In this document: piece after piece, positions 8,959 through 20,202 of the stretch
Layout: each line of letters begins with the position of its first letter
How positions within the stretch are numbered: position 1 is the stretch's first letter
DNA from: Actinomycetes bacterium
GTDB lineage: Bacteria; Actinomycetota; Acidimicrobiia; Acidimicrobiales; Ilumatobacteraceae
Length of the DNA stretch: 64,000 bases
Direction: 5' to 3'
NCBI GenBank assembly: GCA_025360105.1
Contig: JANYCT010000057.1
Location: forward strand, 111,678-175,677
Notes under the pieces: generated by a model
Databases searched by the model: none
What the model was told of the DNA's origin: nothing
Seen by the model: the letters and a program-made list of their open reading frames with translations, nothing else
Position numbers and translations under genes: made by a program

Positions 8959-11658
8959 TCAGGTCTTCGTGGCCGCCGTCTTCTTCGCTGCGGGCTTTTT
9001 CGCCGTGGCCTTTTTCGCCGTGGCCTTCTTCGCCGTGGCCTTCTTGGGAGCTGCTCGCTTCGCGGCGGCCTTCTTTGTGGCCGTTGCCTTGCGTGCCGGC
9101 AGACCGCCCTTTTCGATAATGGCCTCGCGGCGCACGGCGAGCAGTTCGTACGCACGCTCGTTGGGCATCGCCTCCAGACGATCGCCCTTGCTGAGCGAGG
9201 CGTTGGTCTCGCCGTCGGTGACATAGACGCCGAACTTGCCATCTTTGGCAACCACGGGCTTACCGCTAATGGGGTCATTGCCGAACTCGCGCAACGGACC
9301 CGTGGCGGCCAGCGATTGCCCGCCGCGCTTGAACACCTTTGGCGCAGCAAAGATCAACACCGCTTGATCGAGGGTGATCTCGAGCAACTGCTCTTCGCTC
9401 GTGATGTTGCGGAAGTCCTTGCCCTTTTGCACATACGGTCCATAGCGACCGTTGTTGGCGACAATCGCCACACCATCGGCCGGATCGATACCGACGGTGC
9501 GCGGCAACTGCAACAGATCGGTGGCATCGGCAAGCGTGATGCGCTCGAGGGTCATCGTCTTGAACAAGCTCGCCATGCGTGGCTTCTCGAGGCCGGGCGG
9601 CAGCGCGTCGGGCGTTCCCCATTGGACATACGGCCCGTACCGACCGCTCTTGGCGAAGACTGGGAAGCCATCGAGTTCGCCGATGGGCGTATCGCTCTTG
9701 GGCTGAGCCAGCAGTGTGAGCGCCATCTCGACGGTGAGCTCGTCAGGGGTGAGCGTCTCGGGAACGCTGGCGGTGTCGTCGCCGCGCTTCACGTAGGGTC
9801 CGTACTTGCCGGGCTTCACCACGATCTCAACGCCATCGGCATCGTGACCCAACGGGAAGGTGTTGATCGCCGCCGCATCGATCTCGTCGAGGTTCTCGAC
9901 GACGAGCCGCTTCAGCCCGGGCAACTGTTCGTCGTCATCGTCGCCGAAGTAGAACCGCTGCAACCACTGATCCTTCTTCTGCTCGTTGCGGGCAATGGCG
10001 TCGAGGTCCTCCTCGACGCGTGCCGTGAACGCGTAGTCGACCAGACCCTCGAAATGCTTTTCCATCAGGCCGACAACGGCGAACGCAGTCCATGTCGGCA
10101 CCAACGCCTGACCCTTCTTCCACACGTAGCCGCGGTCCTGCACGGTCTGGATGATGCTGGCCCACGTGCTGGGACGGCCGATGCCGAGTTCTTCGAGGCG
10201 CTTGACAATGCTGGCCTCGGTGAAACGCGCGGGCGGCGAGGTGGCGTGGCCGTTAGGGGTGATGGAGTTCACGGGCACCGGCTGGCCCACGGTGAGGGTC
10301 GGCAGCAATGCCTCTTTGTCGTCTTCGTTCGCGGTGTCTTCGTCGGTGGATTCCACGTACACCTGGCGGTAGCCGGGGAAGGTGATGGTGGTGCCGCTGG
10401 CGGCAAACTCGCAGTCCTGCCCGGCGCCACCCGCTGTCGGCGCAGACATCGCGCCGAGGCGCACGCTCACCGTGACACCAGCAGCGTCGGCCATCTGGGA
10501 CGCAAGCGTACGCTGCCAGATCATGCGATACAGCGAGAGTTCCTGCCCGTTCAGTTCACCCGCCACCTGATCGGGTGCACGCAACGGCGTGGTGGGACGG
10601 ATGGCCTCGTGGGCCTCCTGTGCGTTCTTGATCTTGCCGGTGAACTGACGGGGACCCTTCGAAAGGAACTGCTGACCGTACGCGCGCCCCACCTCGGCAC
10701 GGATTGCGGCGAGCGCTTCTTCGCTGAGCATCGCACTGTCGGTACGCATGTAGGTGATGAAACCGCGCTCGTACAGACCCTGGGCGATGCGCATCACCTG
10801 TGCGGCGCCGAGTCGCAGCTTGCGGCCACCCTCTTGCTGCAGCGTGCTCGTCGTGAACGGCGCCTTGGGGCTACTGCGATACGGCTTGTCCTCGACAGAA
10901 CGAACCGACACGACAGCAGCTGCCAAACCCGCAGCGAGCGCGTGCGCTTCGTTCTGACTGACGACCACAACACCCTTCTTCGGATTGCCATCACTGCCGA
11001 AATCCTTACCCGACGCGACCTTGGTGCCACCGAGCGCCACCAACGTTGCGGTAAACGCGGGCTGGGTGCCGGTGAGCAGTTCGAGGTCCCAGTAGCCGGC
11101 GGTGACGAAGGCGATACGTTCGCGTTCGCGCTCGACCACGAGGCGGATGGTGGGACTCTGCACACGACCCGCCGACAGGCCACGGTTCACTCGGCGCCAC
11201 AACACGGGGCTGACTTCGTAGCCGTACAAACGGTCGAGAATGCGGCGAGTCTCTGCGGCGTCGACGAGTCCGTAATCGATGCTGCGCGGATTGTTGACCG
11301 CCTGATCGATGGCGGCCTTGGTGATCTCGTGGAACACCATCCGCTTCACGGGCACCTTCGGCTTGAGGTACTCGAGCAGGTGCCAGCTGATGGCTTCGCC
11401 CTCGCGGTCTTCGTCGGTCGCGAGATAAAGCTCGCTTGCGTCCTTCAGTGCCGCCCGGAGGTCCTTGATGACGACCTTGCCGCGCTCGGTGAGTTCGTAG
11501 GTGGGTTTGAATCCGTTGTCGACATCGACCGCCAAACCCTTGCTCGGGAGGTCGGCCACATGGCCTACTGAGGCGCGCACATCGAAGGCGCTGCCGAGGA
11601 ACTTGGAGATCGTCTTGGCTTTCGCCGGCGACTCCACAATCACGAGGGGTTTTGACAT
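8959..11658 (-). CDS. topA: DNA topoisomerase I with Lys/Ala-rich tail
   Basis: An 899-residue type IA topoisomerase that relaxes negative supercoils. The Toprim domain starts LVIVESPAKAKTISKFLG and contains TDEDREGEAIS (82-91). The catalytic tyrosine is Y303 in the FITYMRTDS motif. The C-terminal half lacks Cys4 zinc fingers and instead has several repeats of the form GRYGPYVQxG, typical of actinobacterial TopA. The last ~45 residues are repeats of KKATA/KKAAA encoded by near-identical 15-bp units at 8990-9090, a DNA-binding tail known from mycobacterial and streptomycete TopA. The ATG at 11658 opens directly on the conserved N-terminus. Confidence 0.97.
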   Translation of the reverse strand: MSKPLVIVESPAKAKTISKFLGSAFDVRASVGHVADLPSKGLAVDVDNGFKPTYELTERGKVVIKDLRAALKDASELYLATDEDREGEAISWHLLEYLKPKVPVKRMVFHEITKAAIDQAVNNPRSIDYGLVDAAETRRILDRLYGYEVSPVLWRRVNRGLSAGRVQSPTIRLVVERERERIAFVTAGYWDLELLTGTQPAFTATLVALGGTKVASGKDFGSDGNPKKGVVVVSQNEAHALAAGLAAAVVSVRSVEDKPYRSSPKAPFTTSTLQQEGGRKLRLGAAQVMRIAQGLYERGFITYMRTDSAMLSEEALAAIRAEVGRAYGQQFLSKGPRQFTGKIKNAQEAHEAIRPTTPLRAPDQVAGELNGQELSLYRMIWQRTLASQMADAAGVTVSVRLGAMSAPTAGGAGQDCEFAASGTTITFPGYRQVYVESTDEDTANEDDKEALLPTLTVGQPVPVNSITPNGHATSPPARFTEASIVKRLEELGIGRPSTWASIIQTVQDRGYVWKKGQALVPTWTAFAVVGLMEKHFEGLVDYAFTARVEEDLDAIARNEQKKDQWLQRFYFGDDDDEQLPGLKRLVVENLDEIDAAAINTFPLGHDADGVEIVVKPGKYGPYVKRGDDTASVPETLTPDELTVEMALTLLAQPKSDTPIGELDGFPVFAKSGRYGPYVQWGTPDALPPGLEKPRMASLFKTMTLERITLADATDLLQLPRTVGIDPADGVAIVANNGRYGPYVQKGKDFRNITSEEQLLEITLDQAVLIFAAPKVFKRGGQSLAATGPLREFGNDPISGKPVVAKDGKFGVYVTDGETNASLSKGDRLEAMPNERAYELLAVRREAIIEKGGLPARKATATKKAAAKRAAPKKATAKKATAKKATAKKPAAKKTAATKT

Positions 11659-11790
11659 GCGACCTATTCGCTAAAGCATGACAGGGGTCGTTGTCAAGAC
11701 GAACGACGGTATTGCCCGAATGAAATCACCAGCGACGCACAGCCTCGGAGGCCAAAGGCAGGCGCCAGAGAGCGGTGCACGTGACAAATC

Positions 11791-14097
11791 TCAGTCGATG
11801 AGCGTCGAGGCCACCGCTGGCGCGACCGGTGCGTCGTGATGATGACCCTCGACATCAATCTTGGGGATCAGACGATCGAGCCAACCGGGCAACCACCAGT
11901 TGCGGGCACCGAGCAGTTCCATCGTTGCCGGAACCAGCAGCATGCGCACGATGGTGGCGTCGATGAAGACGGCCGAGGCCAGACCCAGACCGAACAGTTT
12001 GAGTTGACGATTATCACCGAGGATGAACGCGCTGAACACGCACACCATGATGAGCGCTGCCGCGGTGATCACGCGAGCGGTGGCTGCCAGACCATCGGCA
12101 ACCGCCGTGGCGTTGTCGCCGGTGCGATCGAACTCTTCTTTCATCCGCGAGAGCAAGAACACCTCGTAGTCCATCGACAGACCGAACACAATCGCAAAGA
12201 GCATCATCGGTGCCCACGCCTCGACGGGGCCGGCCTTGCCGACACCGATGAGATTCTCGCCCCACCCCCACTGGAACACTGCGACGATCACACCGTATGC
12301 GGCACCGATGGACAGCAGGTTCATGATCACTGCCTTCAACGGCACAAGCAGACTGCGGAACACCGCCATCAGCAGCAAGAAACTGAGCACCAACACCGCG
12401 CCGATCAGTAACGGCAGTCGCGCGCCGAGGTACTCGGAGAAGTCCTGGCTCGCCGCGGTGAACCCACCGACACGCGATTTGTAGCCGGAATCGGGGATCA
12501 CATGGTCTCGCAGACGATGCACGAGATCGGTCGTCGCTACGTCCTGCGGCGCGCTCGCAGGCACCACGGAGATCAACGCCAGATCGGCGCGGATCGGTCG
12601 GGCGAACGCGACCTGCACGCCCTCGGTGGACTGCAGGGTCTTGGTGAACGCCTGCACCTTCGAGGCGTCGGCTGCAGGTGCACCCTCCAGGGTGACCACG
12701 AGTGGCCCGTTGAAGCCGGGGCCGAAGCCCTCGGCGAGCAGGTCGTAGGCCTTGCGCACCGTCTGGTCTGGTTGCGCGTTGCCGGTATCACCGAACCCGA
12801 GACGAATCGAGAACAACGGGATCGTGAGCACCACCAGCACACCGGCGCCGAACGCAAACGCAGGCCAAGGCTTGCGTTGGATGAGCCGGCTCCAGCGATA
12901 CCAGAAACCCTGTTCGCGGGGCTTCTCTGCCCGATGGGGCACGGCCTTACGCAGCGATGGGAACACGAAACTCGCCAGCAGCACGGCCCCGGCGAGTGCG
13001 AGGCCGCCGAGCACGATGGCGACGTTCGAGGTAATGATCGCGCCAAGGCCGCCGACCACGAGTAAGCCCAGCGAGATGAGCGCGGCACGTGACGTGACGT
13101 TGATGCGATGTCCAACCATGCCCAACAGTGCGGGCAGCAATGTGACCGAGGCAATCATCATCATCAGCACGCCGACCGCGGCGCCAGTGGCAAGGCCCCG
13201 CACGAACGACAGGCCCATTATGTACAGGCCGAGCAACGAGATGATCACCGTCGTGCCGGCGAAGAGTACGGCGCGTCCACTGGTGTCGACGGACTCGACC
13301 ACTGCGTCCTCTACCGACAAACCATCTTGGAGGGCCTCGCGGTAACGCGTCACGATGAACAGCGCATAGTCGATACCCACGCCGAGTCCGATCATCGCGA
13401 CCATCTGCGTGGTGAAGTCGGGCATCTCGGCCACGTTGCTCAACAGACCAACGATGCTCGATCCGAGGCCGAGTCCGATGAGAGCCGTACCGATTGGCAG
13501 ACCCATCGCAAGCACCGAACCGAACGCAAGCACGAGGATGATCACTGCAGCGATCACACCGAGTGCCTCCGACGCAGGGAACTTCACCTTTTGAAACGCC
13601 TGACCGCCGTACTCGATCTGCAGCGTGTGACCCGGCGTCATCTGCGTGGGCGTTGCTGCGCCGAGACCCTGGATCTGATCAGCCAACGCGCCAAACTGCG
13701 TCTGGGTGCGTTCGGTGATCTTCAGCTGTGCGAAACCGATAGTTCCGTCTGCACTGATCTGCTGCTTGGGTGCGTCGTAGGGGCTGGTCACCTGCACGCC
13801 CGCGATCGCGTCGACCTTGGTGAATAGATCGGCGAGCGCCACCTTGACCGCCGGATCGTTGATGCCCTGGGTCGCCTTCACGACGATCTGCGAGTCGAAG
13901 CCGGCTTGTTCCTTGCTGACGCTCTCGAGGAGACGGAACACGTCGCGCGCTTCGCCGCTCGGCAATTGCATCTGCGTGTGAAAATTGGAGCCGACAACGC
14001 TGGAGGTCACGCCGAGCGCAACGAACAATGGAATCCAGATCGCGAAGACCACGACCTTTCGGTGACGTACGCACCAGCGCGCGAGACGAGACAACAT
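11791..14097 (-). CDS. MMPL/RND-family transporter
   Basis: A 768-residue protein with the MMPL plan: an N-terminal membrane helix (RKVVVFAIWIPLFVALGVTSSVVG), a large extracytoplasmic domain, a bundle of five or six helices that includes the sequence GVGIDYALFIVTRYRE, a second extracytoplasmic domain, and a second bundle with GLSMDYEVFLLSRMKEEF. The two paired D-Y motifs are the proton-relay signature of MMPL proteins, which export lipids, siderophores or glycolipids in actinobacteria. The ATG at 14097 begins on the conserved MLSRLARW; a GTG at 14145 would add 16 residues. The cargo is unknown. Confidence 0.9.
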   Translation of the reverse strand: MLSRLARWCVRHRKVVVFAIWIPLFVALGVTSSVVGSNFHTQMQLPSGEARDVFRLLESVSKEQAGFDSQIVVKATQGINDPAVKVALADLFTKVDAIAGVQVTSPYDAPKQQISADGTIGFAQLKITERTQTQFGALADQIQGLGAATPTQMTPGHTLQIEYGGQAFQKVKFPASEALGVIAAVIILVLAFGSVLAMGLPIGTALIGLGLGSSIVGLLSNVAEMPDFTTQMVAMIGLGVGIDYALFIVTRYREALQDGLSVEDAVVESVDTSGRAVLFAGTTVIISLLGLYIMGLSFVRGLATGAAVGVLMMMIASVTLLPALLGMVGHRINVTSRAALISLGLLVVGGLGAIITSNVAIVLGGLALAGAVLLASFVFPSLRKAVPHRAEKPREQGFWYRWSRLIQRKPWPAFAFGAGVLVVLTIPLFSIRLGFGDTGNAQPDQTVRKAYDLLAEGFGPGFNGPLVVTLEGAPAADASKVQAFTKTLQSTEGVQVAFARPIRADLALISVVPASAPQDVATTDLVHRLRDHVIPDSGYKSRVGGFTAASQDFSEYLGARLPLLIGAVLVLSFLLLMAVFRSLLVPLKAVIMNLLSIGAAYGVIVAVFQWGWGENLIGVGKAGPVEAWAPMMLFAIVFGLSMDYEVFLLSRMKEEFDRTGDNATAVADGLAATARVITAAALIMVCVFSAFILGDNRQLKLFGLGLASAVFIDATIVRMLLVPATMELLGARNWWLPGWLDRLIPKIDVEGHHHDAPVAPAVASTLID

Positions 14098-14277
14098 GAG
14101 GGGATTTCCGTTCTTCGGGGGGGAAGGCACTCTGGGTCGGGCCACGTAGCCGCTCTACGGGCGCCACCGCCACGATATTCGGTTGAATACGACGGAGCGA
14201 GGGTTATTGGTCACACTGCGTGTCGATGCTCGGAAGCGTTGACGAACCGGCGTCCACTCTCTACGGTCAGAGGCACG

Positions 14278-15315
14278 ATGACGCACACGCCCGAGGCCGC
14301 ACTTGGCTGGACCCCACAACTGGACGCTCTGTGGGAAGCGGGCGGCCGTCTCGGCCAACCCGGGCGCGTGATGCGTCTCGATCGGGGTTGGAGCACGGTA
14401 CGTCAGAGCATCGCTGGCGAACAGCTACGGGTTCGCAACATCGGTATCGACATCGCCGTGGGCGACTGGGTCATCCCGTCATCCGATGGTGAGAAGATCG
14501 ATTCGGTCCTCGATCGCCAAAGTGCCTTCGTGCGGCGCGCCTCAGCCGAAGGGGCGCGGGCCGAAGCACACACCCTGGCCGCGAACATCGATGTGGTGTT
14601 CCTGGTGCACGGCCTCAACAGCCCGCCCAACCAGCGCCGTCTCGAGCGAGAGTTGGTGCTCGCCTTCGACAGCGGCGCCCGTCCGGTGGTGGTGTTGTCG
14701 AAGCTCGATCTGGTCGATGATCTTGCGGTCGTCGCGAACTCAGTCGCATCGCTCGAAGCAGTGTCGTTCGGCGTGCCCGTTCATGCCGTGAGTGGAATCA
14801 CTCACGCCGGGCTCGAGACGTTGCGGGGCTATGCCGCAGCGGGGCGCACAATTGCGTTGTTGGGTGCCAGTGGCGTTGGTAAGAGCACGATCATCAACGC
14901 GCTGGTGGGCGACGCCGTGCAGCGCACCAACGACGTGCGCATGGGCGACCAACGCGGCCGACACACCACCACCGCGGCCGAACTGGTGTCGTTGCCCACG
15001 GGAGGTTGGTTGCTCGATACACCAGGCGTGCGAGCGGTGAGCCTGTGGCTCAGCGGACAGGGCATCGAGCGCGCCTTTGCCGACGTGTTCGACCTGATGG
15101 ACAACTGCCGCTTCCGTAACTGTAAGCACGAGGACGAACCCGGGTGCGCAGTACTCGCCGCCATCGCACAGGGTGAACTGCCCGCGGTGCGACTCGATAG
15201 TCTGAAGCGCTTGGTCGCAGAAGAAGCCGCGCTAGAGGAGGAGCAAAAGGCCCACATCAAAGCGGGAGACCGCCGGGGCGTACATCGACCCCGTACGGCG
15301 GGACGCTTCGGTTAG
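14278..15315 (+). CDS. rsgA: Small-subunit ribosome biogenesis GTPase RsgA
   Basis: A 345-residue circularly permuted GTPase. The motifs run in the diagnostic order G4 (SKLD, 141-144), G1 (GASGVGKST, 196-204), G2-like RGRHTTT (227-233) and G3 (DTPG, 247-250). An N-terminal OB-type domain precedes them and a zinc site (C277, C282, H284, C290) follows. RsgA releases maturation factors from the 30S subunit late in assembly. The start is the ATG at 14278; the open frame extends far upstream only by chance over the MMPL promoter. The gene stands alone. Confidence 0.95.
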   Translation: MTHTPEAALGWTPQLDALWEAGGRLGQPGRVMRLDRGWSTVRQSIAGEQLRVRNIGIDIAVGDWVIPSSDGEKIDSVLDRQSAFVRRASAEGARAEAHTLAANIDVVFLVHGLNSPPNQRRLERELVLAFDSGARPVVVLSKLDLVDDLAVVANSVASLEAVSFGVPVHAVSGITHAGLETLRGYAAAGRTIALLGASGVGKSTIINALVGDAVQRTNDVRMGDQRGRHTTTAAELVSLPTGGWLLDTPGVRAVSLWLSGQGIERAFADVFDLMDNCRFRNCKHEDEPGCAVLAAIAQGELPAVRLDSLKRLVAEEAALEEEQKAHIKAGDRRGVHRPRTAGRFG

Positions 15316-15338
15316 ACCAGCACCCGGCTGGCGAGACC

Positions 15339-15650
15339 TCAGTTGGTCGGCTGGGGCTTGCGGCGGCGCACGGCGGCAACCCCGACGAGGGCGCCACCGG
15401 CAAGCACGATCATGCCTGCGGTCTGCAAGGTGCTCGTGCTATCGCCACCAGTAACAGGCAGCGTGACGGGCGGCGGCGGGATCTGCGCCTCGAGCGTTGT
15501 GGTCGGGGCCGGAGGATAGATGCAGTTCTGGCCCTCGATCTGCTGATTCGGCGACTCTGCTTGGCACAGGGGAGGCGTGGCATGCACAGGCCCGGCCGCG
15601 CCGATGACAACAAAACCAATGGTCGATGCCAACACAGCTAGTTTCCGCAT
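15339..15650 (-). CDS. Small LPxTG-type surface protein
   Basis: A 103-residue precursor: signal peptide (about 1-24, cleavage near VHA-TPP), a short Pro/Thr-rich body with two Cys (29 and 43), then LPVTG at 64-68, a hydrophobic helix (TAGMIVLAGGALVGVAAV) and an RRRK tail. That is a complete cell-wall sorting signal for a class of sortase. The mature domain is too short for an enzyme and is probably structural or a spacer. It resembles the protein at 59635-60111 in layout. No sortase gene is seen in this window. Confidence 0.8.
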   Translation of the reverse strand: MRKLAVLASTIGFVVIGAAGPVHATPPLCQAESPNQQIEGQNCIYPPAPTTTLEAQIPPPPVTLPVTGGDSTSTLQTAGMIVLAGGALVGVAAVRRRKPQPTN

Positions 15651-15823
15651 GATCGGGCCTCCTTGCGCTCTCAGGCCCTCAGAGTAGCAGCCCGAATTTG
15701 AAAGCGCCAGAGGCCAACGGCGAACGCGGGAATCTTGACGATTCCCAGACCATCACCGTGACGCGCAGGCGTACTCTGTGTTGAGAACACTGTCACTCGG
15801 CGTGGTGGCGCGGTACAGTTCGC

Positions 15824-17697
15824 ATGGTTCAAGCAACGAGCCACAGACCGTGGGCTGAAAGGCGGCTTCAGTTGGCGAAGAGACTCAAAGCTTGGATGCG
15901 CAGGCACCTTCCCGTCGTCTATTTCACTGTCGACGCTGCCGCGTGGGCGATCGCGCTCGTCACCGTGACGTGGCTACGCCTCGAGTTCTCCTTCCGGCAC
16001 ATCGGCGCGATGTCGATGTTTCTCACCATCGAAGTGGCGATCATCTCCCACGGGATCGCCGGGGTTTTCGGTGGGCTGTACCGACGCCGTTGGCGCTACG
16101 GCAGCTTCGAGGAGATCCTCGCGTTGGCAGCTACCGCTGCGGTCACCGCCTTCATCACCTCGCTGTTCCTGCTGATCCCGGCCATCGACGTTCCGCGATC
16201 GGTCGCCCTGCTCGGAGCGCCTGCGGCCGTGCTGCTCAGCGTTGGTGTGCGTGCGCTCTGGCGGCTCTATCGCGCTCGGCAGACCCGCCCATCTGCATCG
16301 AGCGCTGAGCCGCTGCTGATCATCGGAGCTGGGGAAGGTGGCGATCAGGTTCTGCGCATGCTGCTGAAGAACGTGGACAGCCCGTACCTGCCCGTCGCAA
16401 TCATCGACGACGATCCCGACAAACAGCAGCTGCGCATGCACGGTATTCGCGTCGCGGGCACGCTCGCCGATCTCTCCGAGGTCGCCAGGCGGTTCGGTGC
16501 AACCACGGTGTTGCTGGCCATTCCCACCGCTGACAGCGATCTGATTCGACAGGTCGATGAGGCTGCAACGCTGGCGCGATTGCGCCTGTTGGTACTGCCT
16601 CCCGTGTACGGCATGCTCGACGCACCGGTGATGGGCGACATCCGCCCGGTGTCCGAGGGCGACCTGCTCGGTCGCCATCCCACCAACATCGACACCGACG
16701 CGGTGGCCAACTACGTCACTGGTAAGCGCGTGCTCGTCACCGGCGCCGGCGGCAGCATCGGCAGCGAGCTGTGTCGTCAGCTCGCCCGCTTCAACCCAGC
16801 CACGCTGATCATGCTCGACCGAGACGAGAACGGTCTGCACCGGGTGCAGCTCAGTATCAAAGGACGCGCCCTGCTCGACAGCCCCGACCTGGCGTTGGCC
16901 GACCTGCGCGACGCTCAGCGCCTCATCGACCTGTTCGAACTCCATCAGCCCCAAGTGGTGTTCCATGCCGCTGCACTGAAGCATCTCCCGCTGCTCGAAG
17001 CGGCCCCTGGCGAGGCGTGGAAGACCAACGTCGTGGGCACGCGCAACGTGCTCGAGGCAGCGCGCGCGGTTGGGGTGGAGCGGGTCGTCAATATCAGTAC
17101 CGATAAAGCTGCCGATCCAGCGAGCGTGTTGGGGTATAGCAAGCGCATCACCGAGCGCCTCACCGCATGTGCGGGTGAGAACTCCGAAGGCAGCTTTGTT
17201 TCCGTACGCTTCGGCAACGTGCTCGGCTCAAACGGTTCGGTACTCACGGCGTTCCGCGCCCAGGCAGCAGCCGGTGGCCCGCTGACCGTCACCCATCGCG
17301 ACGTCACGCGTTATTTCATGACGGTGGAAGAAGCCGTGCGCCTGACGATCTATGCCGGCGCCATCGGTCGATCCGGCGAGGTGCTGATTCTCGACATGGG
17401 CAGCCCAGTGCGTATCGCCGATCTCGCAGAGCGATTGGCGGTGCAGCACAAGCCGCAATTGAGGGTTGTCTACACGGGCCTCCGGCCCGGTGAGAAGCTG
17501 CACGAAGATCTGATCAGCGTGACCGAAGACGACAACCGACCGGTGCATCCGCTCATCACCCACGTGAACGTGCCGCCGCTAGCGTTCGAGCAGGCCGTGG
17601 CGCTCATGCCCGTCGATCAGGCAATCACGATCGAGCGCATCCGCATAGTTGCTGCGCACGACCCGTCGATGACTGCGACGGTCGAGCACCAAACAGT

Positions 17698-17701
<4 letters not shown>
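15824..17701 (+). CDS. Membrane-anchored UDP-sugar 4,6-dehydratase (WbpM/CapD/PglF type)
   Basis: A 625-residue enzyme with four N-terminal membrane helices (about 33-145), a CoA-binding-like Rossmann domain (LLIIGAGEGGDQVLRML, 164-181) and a C-terminal extended SDR domain with NAD-binding TGAGGSIGSE at 306-315, the ISTDKA motif and GYSKRITE. Members convert UDP-GlcNAc to a 4-keto-6-deoxy sugar, the first step to diamino or amino-deoxy sugars for surface glycans. The next gene, a sugar aminotransferase, overlaps by ATGA, which supports a 4-keto to 4-amino route. The C-terminal PGEKLHEDL motif is intact. Confidence 0.93.
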
Positions 17702-18813
<1,112 letters not shown>

Positions 18814-18814
18814 G

Positions 18815-20119
18815 CTAGAGCACCTCGCCAGTAAAGCTCTGGCCGCGCAAGAGGTTCTTGGTATCGAACACACGACGCGAGTGCGCCGCCACGGTGGCCG
18901 GATCGAACTCCGGATGGTCGACGAGCACCACCACAACATCGGCCGCGGTTAACTCGGCCGACGAGAACGGAACCAGGGGGAACCGCACCTGCTGCGCGTT
19001 CACCTCGGCAATGTAGGGGTCACAAAAGCGAACCTCGGCACCACTCGCAGCCAGCCGATCGGCCACAGCAACGCTGGGGCTCTCGCGCCAGTCGCTGGTG
19101 CCAGCCTTGTACGCGAGACCGAGCAGCAGCACCTTGGCACCGTTCACCGCAAGACGATCGTGGTTCAGCATTGCGGCAATGCGACCGTGCACGTAATCGG
19201 GCATGTGCTCGTTGACATCGTTGGCGAGCTCGACGAAACGGAAGGTGTGGCCGAGGTGTTGCTTCACACGCCACGCCAGATAACTGGGGTCGATCGGCAG
19301 GCAGTGCCCTCCCACGCCCGGACCCGGGGTGAATCGCATGAAACCGAACGGCTTCGTCGCCGCTGCATCGATGGCGCGCCAGATGTCGACATCGAGATCG
19401 CGAGCGAACATCGCCAACTCGTTGACGAGTGCGATGTTCACATGCCGGAATGTGTTCTCGAGCAGCTTCACCAACTCGGCTTCGGCGGCAGAGCCGACCG
19501 GAACCGTTGTGTCGACCAACGCTGAGAAGAACGCGTCGACGGCGGTGAGCGAATCGGTGTCGATACCGCTCACCACCTTGGGAGTGTTCTGCAGTCCGTA
19601 ACGGGTGTTGCCCGGGTCGATGCGCTCGGGCGAGTAGCCACAAAAGAAGCTGGCGATATCAAGACCCGAACCCGTCGCCAGCAACGGCGCAAGCAACTCG
19701 GCCGTCGTGCCGGGATAGGTGGTGCTCTCCAGGATCACGCAGGCTCCGGCCCGCAGGTGTGCCGCCAGCGAGCGCCCGGCTGCCTCGATGAACGACAGGT
19801 CGGGAAGACCGTCGGCAAGGGGTGTCGGCACACTCACGACTGCGACATCGAAGTCGGCAAGGTCCGCGGGGTCGCTCGTGGGCAGGTACCCGTTCGCGAG
19901 CGCCGAGGCCAAGTCGGCGTCGCTCACGTCGCCCACGTAGCTCTCGCCGGCAGCCAGCGACTGCACGCGGGCGGGTGAGGCTTCGAAACCCACTACCGGA
20001 AAGCCAACCTCCACAGCGCGCATGGCAACGGGAAGACCCACATAGCCCTGACCGACGACGACGACCTTGGCGGTGCGATCAGCGATTCGACTGAGGAGGG
20101 ATTCGAGGTTCGGCGACAT
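18815..20119 (-). CDS. UDP-GlcNAc/ManNAc 6-dehydrogenase family (WbpA/TviB/WecC-like)
   Basis: A 434-residue member of the UDP-glucose/GDP-mannose dehydrogenase family. The Rossmann motif is VVVGQGYVGLP (20-30), the central domain has VVSVPTPL, and the catalytic Cys is C273 in GVGGHCLPIDPSY. Two-step oxidation of C6 gives a uronic acid sugar nucleotide. The FFCGYSPERIDPGN segment is typical of the N-acetylhexosamine branch rather than UDP-glucose enzymes. It converges on the aminotransferase with one base between stops. Confidence 0.92.
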   Translation of the reverse strand: MSPNLESLLSRIADRTAKVVVVGQGYVGLPVAMRAVEVGFPVVGFEASPARVQSLAAGESYVGDVSDADLASALANGYLPTSDPADLADFDVAVVSVPTPLADGLPDLSFIEAAGRSLAAHLRAGACVILESTTYPGTTAELLAPLLATGSGLDIASFFCGYSPERIDPGNTRYGLQNTPKVVSGIDTDSLTAVDAFFSALVDTTVPVGSAAEAELVKLLENTFRHVNIALVNELAMFARDLDVDIWRAIDAAATKPFGFMRFTPGPGVGGHCLPIDPSYLAWRVKQHLGHTFRFVELANDVNEHMPDYVHGRIAAMLNHDRLAVNGAKVLLLGLAYKAGTSDWRESPSVAVADRLAASGAEVRFCDPYIAEVNAQQVRFPLVPFSSAELTAADVVVVLVDHPEFDPATVAAHSRRVFDTKNLLRGQSFTGEVL

Positions 20120-20202
20120 GCGTTGCAGACCTTGCTTTCGTGTCGGTGCGAGAGGCCGAGCCTACTGTCTCGGACAGTTTGGGAGCATGAACCGCCGAGG
20201 CC

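Noticed and set aside
9316..11571. 751-residue open frame on the plus strand opposite topA
   Set aside because: Antisense shadow of a high-GC gene: topA has every family motif, while this frame is Arg/His/Gln-rich with no recognisable motif.
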